Of a stretch of 64,000 nucleotides of DNA, positions 57,015-64,000 are shown in pieces. A program made the position numbers and the translations under genes. A model generated the notes under the pieces. That model ran no database searches, had not been told where the DNA came from, and was given only the letters and a program-made list of their open reading frames with translations. Numbering within the stretch: the stretch's first letter is position 1; the number at the start of each line of letters is the position of its first letter. Source of the DNA: an uncultured Psychroserpens sp. (lineage in GTDB: Bacteria > Bacteroidota > Bacteroidia > Flavobacteriales > Flavobacteriaceae); contig CANKZZ010000005.1 of NCBI GenBank assembly GCA_947488655.1, positions 421,356 through 485,355 of the forward strand, given 5' to 3'.

Positions 57015-57359
57015 ATGAAGTTTAAGCATCTCTATCTCTTACTAGCATTTTTTGGTCTAGTCTATACTTGGTATTTTAATATGCAGTTTTATTTATGGGA
57101 AACAGATACCTCAATTTCTCATTTTATTGATTTAACAAAAACAACAATACCTGCTAAATCTTTAGTTGCTGATTTAACAGTAGTTGTGATCACATTTTTA
57201 GTTTGGATGATTTATGAATCTCTAAAACTTAAAATTAGATTTTGGTGGATTATTATACCATTAACATTTTTAGTGGCTATTGCTTTTAGTTTTCCGTTGT
57301 TTTTATACATGAGAGCTAATCGATTAGAAAAAATTGAACTCAAAAAGAGTTTGAATTAA
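57015..57359 (+). CDS. Small membrane protein, DUF2834-like
   Basis: Three membrane helices fill the 114-residue protein (LYLLLAFFGLVYTWYFN, SLVADLTVVVITFLVWMIYE, FWWIIIPLTFLVAIAFSFPLF). The charged pair and the WMIYES turn suggest the DUF2834 family. Function unknown. It lies between a GNAT gene and another small membrane protein, probably in one transcript. Confidence 0.75.
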   Translation: MKFKHLYLLLAFFGLVYTWYFNMQFYLWETDTSISHFIDLTKTTIPAKSLVADLTVVVITFLVWMIYESLKLKIRFWWIIIPLTFLVAIAFSFPLFLYMRANRLEKIELKKSLN

Positions 57360-57378
57360 TTAAATAAATAAAATAGAG

Positions 57379-57783
57379 ATGACCATTACATCAAAAACAA
57401 TCACGAAAGGATTTATTATTGCAGGACTAATGAATATGTCTGTTTTAATATTTTCAAGATTATTTAACAATCAATTTATTGCGCAAAGTGATCCTGATGT
57501 AATGTCTAATTTTGGATTATTAATGATTGTAATTTGGGGCTTAGCCTATGTAGCGGTCGCTAAGAATTACAAACATGTTAAATGGTTAGTTTTAGTATTT
57601 GCTATTGAAAAATTAATCTATGGTATAAATTGGATAAACTGGATGATAAATAATTCTGTTTCAGAAGTTTTAAATAAAGATATTATGGCTGGTACTTTCT
57701 TTTCAATTTATGGTATTAATGATTGGATTTTTTGTTTCTTTTTTCTTTTTGTGTTTTTTCGGTTACAGTCTAAAAACAGTTAA
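57379..57783 (+). CDS. Small membrane protein, unknown
   Basis: Four hydrophobic helices over 134 residues, beginning ITKGFIIAGLMNMSVLIFSR and ending FFFLFVFFRLQSKNS. It has no family I recognise. The Trp-rich GINWINWMINNSV region precedes the last helix. It follows the DUF2834-like gene by 19 bp. Confidence 0.72.
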   Translation: MTITSKTITKGFIIAGLMNMSVLIFSRLFNNQFIAQSDPDVMSNFGLLMIVIWGLAYVAVAKNYKHVKWLVLVFAIEKLIYGINWINWMINNSVSEVLNKDIMAGTFFSIYGINDWIFCFFFLFVFFRLQSKNS

Positions 57784-57892
57784 ATGACCTCATTGGTATT
57801 TAAATGCTGTGATTTTGAGTATTAAAATTTCCGAAGAAATCATTTTAAAATTAAGTTGAAGAAAAACTATTTAGTAAATATGCCAATTAAAC

Positions 57893-57900
57893 TATCTTTG
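57893..57900 (+). promoter_or_regulatory. -7 box upstream of trmD
   Basis: TATCTTTG matches TAnnTTTG 20 bp before the trmD start; no well-spaced TTG lies upstream. Confidence 0.4.
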
Positions 57901-57920
57901 CAGCCTTATTAAAAATTATC

Positions 57921-58598
57921 ATGCGTATAGACATTATAACTGTATTACCAGAATTATTAAAGAGTCCGTTTGAAGCCTCTATTTTAAAACGTGCTATCGA
58001 CGCTAATCTTGTTAGTGTACATTTTCATAATTTAAGAGATTTTGCAACAGGTGGTTACAAATCTATTGACGATACACAATTTGGTGGTGGTGCTGGTATG
58101 GTTATGATGGTTGAGCCAATTGATAAATGTATTAGCAAATTAAAGGCTGAGCGTGATTATGATGAGATAATTTATATGACACCAGATGGCGAACGATTAA
58201 ACCAAGGTATTGCCAACCAGGTGTCTTTAAAAGAAAATATTATTATTCTTTGTGGTCATTATAAAGGTGTTGACCAACGTGTACGAGATAAGTTTATTAC
58301 CAGAGAAATTTCTATTGGCGATTACGTTTTGTCTGGTGGAGAGTTAGGTGCTGCTGTTTTATGCGATGCAGTCATTAGACTTATACCAGGAGTTTTAGGT
58401 AATGAAACATCTGCGTTAACAGATTCTTTTCAAGATGGATTATTAGCTCCTCCAATCTATACCAAACCAAGAGAATATGATGGCATGAAAGTACCTGAAG
58501 TTTTATTTAGCGGAAATTTTCCTGAGATTGAAAAATGGCGAGAAGAACAAGCTTATTTAAGAACTAAAAAATTACGTCCAGACCTTTTGGACGATTAA
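57921..58598 (+). CDS. trmD: tRNA (guanine-N1-)-methyltransferase TrmD
   Basis: TrmD makes m1G37 in tRNAs and prevents +1 frameshifting. The SPOUT-fold motifs are all visible: [25 protein letters not shown], and the trefoil-knot [12 protein letters not shown]; 225 residues is typical. It is followed by a small membrane-protein gene and then, after 258 bp, rplS, so the usual trmD-rplS pairing is interrupted here. Confidence 0.97.
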   Translation: MRIDIITVLPELLKSPFEASILKRAIDANLVSVHFHNLRDFATGGYKSIDDTQFGGGAGMVMMVEPIDKCISKLKAERDYDEIIYMTPDGERLNQGIANQVSLKENIIILCGHYKGVDQRVRDKFITREISIGDYVLSGGELGAAVLCDAVIRLIPGVLGNETSALTDSFQDGLLAPPIYTKPREYDGMKVPEVLFSGNFPEIEKWREEQAYLRTKKLRPDLLDD

Positions 58599-58608
58599 AT
58601 TATATTAA

Positions 58609-58941
58609 ATGGAAAATTACGAATATCTGTACTCTGCCAGTACAGCCATATATATATTGTCTAGTATTATCATTATTACTGCAAACGTATTGCTTTACAC
58701 CAAATTACGAACTACTACAACATTAACGATGCTTATAGGTGGCGCTCTAGCCTTTATATTTAATATTGCTAGTATTTTAATGGGTTTGGTAGCTAGTAAT
58801 TATGATATAGAAGTATATATTAAAATTAATGCAGTTTTAGGATTTTGTAACGGGTTGGCCTATGGTATGTTTTGTCTAGGCTTACTATTTTTTGTAGTAA
58901 ATGATTTTGAAAAGTTAAATAGTAAAAAAGAATCATTTTAA
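58609..58941 (+). CDS. Small membrane protein between trmD and rplS
   Basis: A 110-residue protein with four hydrophobic helices (SASTAIYILSSIIIITANVLLY, LTMLIGGALAFIFNIASILMG, and two more) and no recognised family. It starts 10 bp after trmD, so it may be translated from the same message. Function unknown. Confidence 0.72.
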   Translation: MENYEYLYSASTAIYILSSIIIITANVLLYTKLRTTTTLTMLIGGALAFIFNIASILMGLVASNYDIEVYIKINAVLGFCNGLAYGMFCLGLLFFVVNDFEKLNSKKESF

Positions 58942-59096
58942 AAATATTCTCTAACTCCTTTATTAATTAAAAAATGATGCCTAAAATCTAGATTGATAAC
59001 TTATATGCTTAGTATTTAGTCATATAAATATTTATTACCTTATATTCTTATCAGCTATAATACCATAATGAACACTCAAAATAAATTACTTAAAAA

Positions 59097-59126
59097 TTGT
59101 TCATTATCAATTATTAACTATCTTTG
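59097..59126 (+). promoter_or_regulatory. rplS promoter
   Basis: TTG at 59097-59099 and TATCTTTG at 59119-59126 are separated by 19 bp, matching the flavobacterial consensus. The transcript would carry a leader of about 65 nt before the rplS ATG at 59200; I see no known regulatory RNA in it. Confidence 0.72.
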
Positions 59127-59199
59127 CAGCCACTTTTGGATTAACCTCTGGCGAAAATCGTGAATGTTGATTTGAAACAACCATTATAAATATAACAAA

Positions 59200-59553
59200 A
59201 TGAGTTCTTTAGTAAAATTTGTACAAGACGAATTTGTAACAAAAAAAGATTTTCCAGAGTTTGGAGCTGGTGATACATTAACAGTGTATTACGAAATTAG
59301 AGAAGGAGAAAAAGTACGTACACAGTTTTTTAAAGGTGTAGTATTACAGGTTAAAGGATCTGGTTCTTCACAGACATTTACAATTAGAAAAATGTCAGGT
59401 ACTATTGGTGTAGAGCGTATCTTCCCAATTAACTTACCTGCACTTCAAAAAATTGAAGTTAACAAGAAAGGTAAAGTTAGAAGAGCAAGAATCTACTACT
59501 TTAGAGGACTTACTGGTAAGAAAGCAAGAATTAAAGAAGTTAGAAGAAAGTAA
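59200..59553 (+). CDS. rplS: Ribosomal protein L19
   Basis: L19 lies at the interface of the two ribosomal subunits. The sequence FGAGDTLTVYYEIREGEKVRTQFFKGVVLQ and VGVERIFPINLPALQKIEV are family signatures; 117 residues is normal. It has its own promoter and terminator, separate from trmD. Confidence 0.98.
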   Translation: MSSLVKFVQDEFVTKKDFPEFGAGDTLTVYYEIREGEKVRTQFFKGVVLQVKGSGSSQTFTIRKMSGTIGVERIFPINLPALQKIEVNKKGKVRRARIYYFRGLTGKKARIKEVRRK

Positions 59554-59575
59554 TTTTCAACTACATAAATTTCAT

Positions 59576-59609
59576 AAAGCCTTGACAATTAAATGTCAAG
59601 GCTTTTTTG
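59576..59609 (+). terminator. rplS terminator
   Basis: AAAGCCTTGACA (59576-59587) and TGTCAAGGCTTT (59594-59605) form a 12-bp perfect stem with a T-run after it. Confidence 0.92.
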
Positions 59610-62641
<3,032 letters not shown>

Positions 62642-62664
62642 CTGCAAATTAAATACTTAATTAT

Positions 62665-62699
62665 TAAAAGCTCCATTAAAATATGGGGCTTTTTTTATT
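62665..62699 (+). terminator. icd terminator
   Basis: AAAAGCTCCAT and ATGGGGCTTTT pair with one G-U around TAAAAT, followed by seven T. Confidence 0.85.
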
Positions 62700-62847
62700 A
62701 GACATATCTTTGAATAATAATTTAATTCATATCAAATTAAAATTTTAGTACATTACTGTTTCTATTATGAATATTATTATAATACGTTTTCATACATAAA
62801 TCAACATAACAGATAAATAAAAGTTATTCATATCACATATTTAAAGG

Positions 62848-63666
62848 ATGAAATTTATCAAAACAACAGAACAAGATTCGAATTATAATCATTTAGAAAA
62901 AATGACTATAAATCAACTATTAAATAATATAAATATTGAAGATCAAACGGTACCAATAGCTGTAAAAAAATCAATACCACAAATTGAATTACTTGTAGAG
63001 CAAATAGTATACAAATTAAAAAATGGTGGTAGATTATTTTATATTGGAGCAGGTACAAGTGGACGACTTGGTATTTTGGATGCATCAGAGTGTCCTCCTA
63101 CTTTTGGAGTCAGTAAAGAGTTAGTAATCGGGATCATAGCTGGAGGTGATAAAGCAATTAGAAAAGCTGTAGAAAATGCAGAAGATTCAATTTTTCAAGG
63201 ATGGACAGATTTACAAGAATATAATATATCAAAGAAGGACATAGTTATCGGTATTGCTGCCTCCGGAACAACTCCTTATGTAATCAGTGCAATAGAGAAT
63301 TGTAATTTAAATGAGATTGCTACAGGTTGCATAACTTGTAATAAAAATAGTCCGCTATCTATTGTATCAAAGTATCCAATAGAAGTAATCGTCGGTCCTG
63401 AATTCGTTACTGGTAGTTCAAGAATGAAAGCTGGAACAGCTCAAAAATTAGTGCTTAATATGATTTCGACATCTACTATGATCAAATTAGACAAAATTAA
63501 AGGAAACAAAATGGTAGATATGCAACTAAGCAATAGTAAATTGGTAGATAGAGGTATTAAAATGATTATAAATGAATTAAATATTAGTTATGAAGAAGCT
63601 CAATTTCTATTAGAAAAATATAAAAATGTTAGAACTGTATTACAAAAACAAAATAATGGAAACTGA
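62848..63666 (+). CDS. murQ: N-acetylmuramic acid 6-phosphate etherase MurQ
   Basis: MurQ splits the lactyl ether of MurNAc-6-phosphate to give GlcNAc-6-phosphate and lactate, in recycling of peptidoglycan. The SIS fold contains GAGTSGRLGILDASECPPTFG, whose Glu is the catalytic base, and GIAASGTTPYV. At 272 residues it is a little shorter than E. coli MurQ (298). No MurNAc kinase or importer gene is in view. The downstream small membrane protein starts inside its end (11 bp overlap). Confidence 0.94.
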   Translation: MKFIKTTEQDSNYNHLEKMTINQLLNNINIEDQTVPIAVKKSIPQIELLVEQIVYKLKNGGRLFYIGAGTSGRLGILDASECPPTFGVSKELVIGIIAGGDKAIRKAVENAEDSIFQGWTDLQEYNISKKDIVIGIAASGTTPYVISAIENCNLNEIATGCITCNKNSPLSIVSKYPIEVIVGPEFVTGSSRMKAGTAQKLVLNMISTSTMIKLDKIKGNKMVDMQLSNSKLVDRGIKMIINELNISYEEAQFLLEKYKNVRTVLQKQNNGN

Positions 63667-63892
63667 AACTAAAAGAACAAACAAAAATTTACTCATAAAA
63701 GGAATTAAAATCATGGGAATATCTCTAGTGTTAATGTTTCTTGGCCCTACCTTTTTATATATAGCATTGAGTAATACTGAAAAATCACTTTATATCCCAA
63801 TTCTAATAGTTGCATTAATCTTTTGCACAACTGCTGTTTTTCTTGCTTTCAAAGGTTTAAAAACAATAATAGACAGTATGTTTAAAAATTAG
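63656..63892 (+). CDS. Small membrane protein, DUF6095-like
   Basis: I use the ATG at 63656 (METETKRTNKN), which overlaps the murQ stop by 11 bp; the Met at 63626 lies further inside murQ. The 78-residue product has two membrane helices (MGISLVLMFLGPTFLYIAL and IPILIVALIFCTTAVFLAF) and a short basic end. It matches what I recall as DUF6095, commonly found after murQ in Flavobacteriia. Function unknown. Confidence 0.75.
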   Translation: METETKRTNKNLLIKGIKIMGISLVLMFLGPTFLYIALSNTEKSLYIPILIVALIFCTTAVFLAFKGLKTIIDSMFKN

Positions 63893-63923
63893 TTATCACT
63901 TGCTGTTTAAATTAGTTCCTAAT

Positions 63924-63957
63924 AAAAAAATCCTCAACAAAATAAATTGTTGAGGAT
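63924..63957 (-). terminator. rRNA operon terminator
   Basis: ATCCTCAACAA and TTGTTGAGGAT form an 11-bp stem around AATAAA. On the minus strand it is followed by seven T, just past the 5S rRNA 3' end. Confidence 0.85.
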
Positions 63958-63965
63958 TCAAAAAA

Positions 63966-64000
63966 GGCGACGACCTACTCTCCCACAAATGCAGTACCAT
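63966..64000 (-). rRNA. rrf: 5S ribosomal RNA, 3' end (truncated by the window edge)
   Basis: The 35 bases to the right edge, read on the minus strand, are the conserved end of 5S rRNA: GGTACTGCATTTGTGGGAG followed by AGTAGGTCGTCGCC. The gene continues beyond the window, so only about the last third is visible. An rRNA operon on the minus strand should lie to the right. Confidence 0.9.

Overview
The window is an AT-rich bacterial chromosome segment from a member of the Flavobacteriaceae (Bacteroidota), probably a marine lineage. Four things point there: proteins ending in type IX secretion (T9SS) sorting domains, the flavobacterial promoter pattern TTG-N17-19-TAnnTTTG (for example before the cold-shock gene and rplS), monomeric NADP isocitrate dehydrogenase plus a long form of GAPDH, and family neighbourhoods such as porD-like/coaBC/rpoZ/bamD/dapA. 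I see no prophage, IS transposase, CRISPR array or tRNA. The right edge enters an rRNA operon through the 3' end of a 5S gene on the minus strand.

Layout: 1-3.1 kb (+) holds a truncated non-catalytic transglutaminase-like protein, a K+ channel with a zinc ribbon, miaA (which seems to lack any ATG/GTG/TTG start) and a cold-shock protein. 3.2-8.1 kb (-) holds a two-component system, coaE, a YbbR-like protein and a membrane glycosyltransferase, with a lone sulfotransferase opposite (8.1-9.2 kb, +). 9.3-16.5 kb (-) is a block of three large secreted T9SS substrates, each with its own terminator. 16.6-24.0 kb (-) is housekeeping: fabI, recN, porD-like, coaBC, rpoZ, bamD, dapA. 24.1-27.8 kb has a 5'-nucleotidase split into two genes in reversed domain order and two related membrane proteins around a DoxX-like gene. 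27.9-35.5 kb carries ligA and, divergently, a carbohydrate block: GH20 hexosaminidase, cutC and GH2 beta-mannosidase. 35.6-37.9 kb (-) has a PLD-like protein, prmC and a GNAT gene. 38-41.5 kb (+) is a tightly overlapping chain (LEA14-like, ribD, HAD, DMT transporter, YigZ). 42.1-47.0 kb (+) contains dnaA, a low-molecular-weight phosphatase, a secreted sugar dehydrogenase and an RsmI-related methyltransferase. 47.1-51.1 kb (-) holds cell-wall genes (lysozyme-like protein, DUF2279, mltG, GNAT, dapF). 51.3-64 kb (+) has htrA, gap, a pair of LVIVD-type lipoproteins, small membrane proteins, trmD, rplS, an 0.87 kb gene-free stretch, icd and murQ.

The most interesting signals lie in the DNA rather than in a gene cluster. 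(1) The octamer TTCCGAAG/CTTCGGAA occurs about 22 times where base composition predicts about one. It appears in every reading frame, on both strands and once between genes, with 14 copies in 28.2-41.0 kb; nine copies extend to the 11-mer TTTCCGAAGAA. (2) Palindromic intergenic repeats have inserted in frame into prmC, with a related copy overlapping the stop codon of the nearby GH2 gene. (3) miaA appears to start at ATT. (4) The gap before icd ends in an 18-bp hairpin, suggesting an uncharacterised RNA. (5) A TAATCGATAAAA motif recurs between genes. I found no convincing new multi-gene system. All counts were made by eye and have not been computed.
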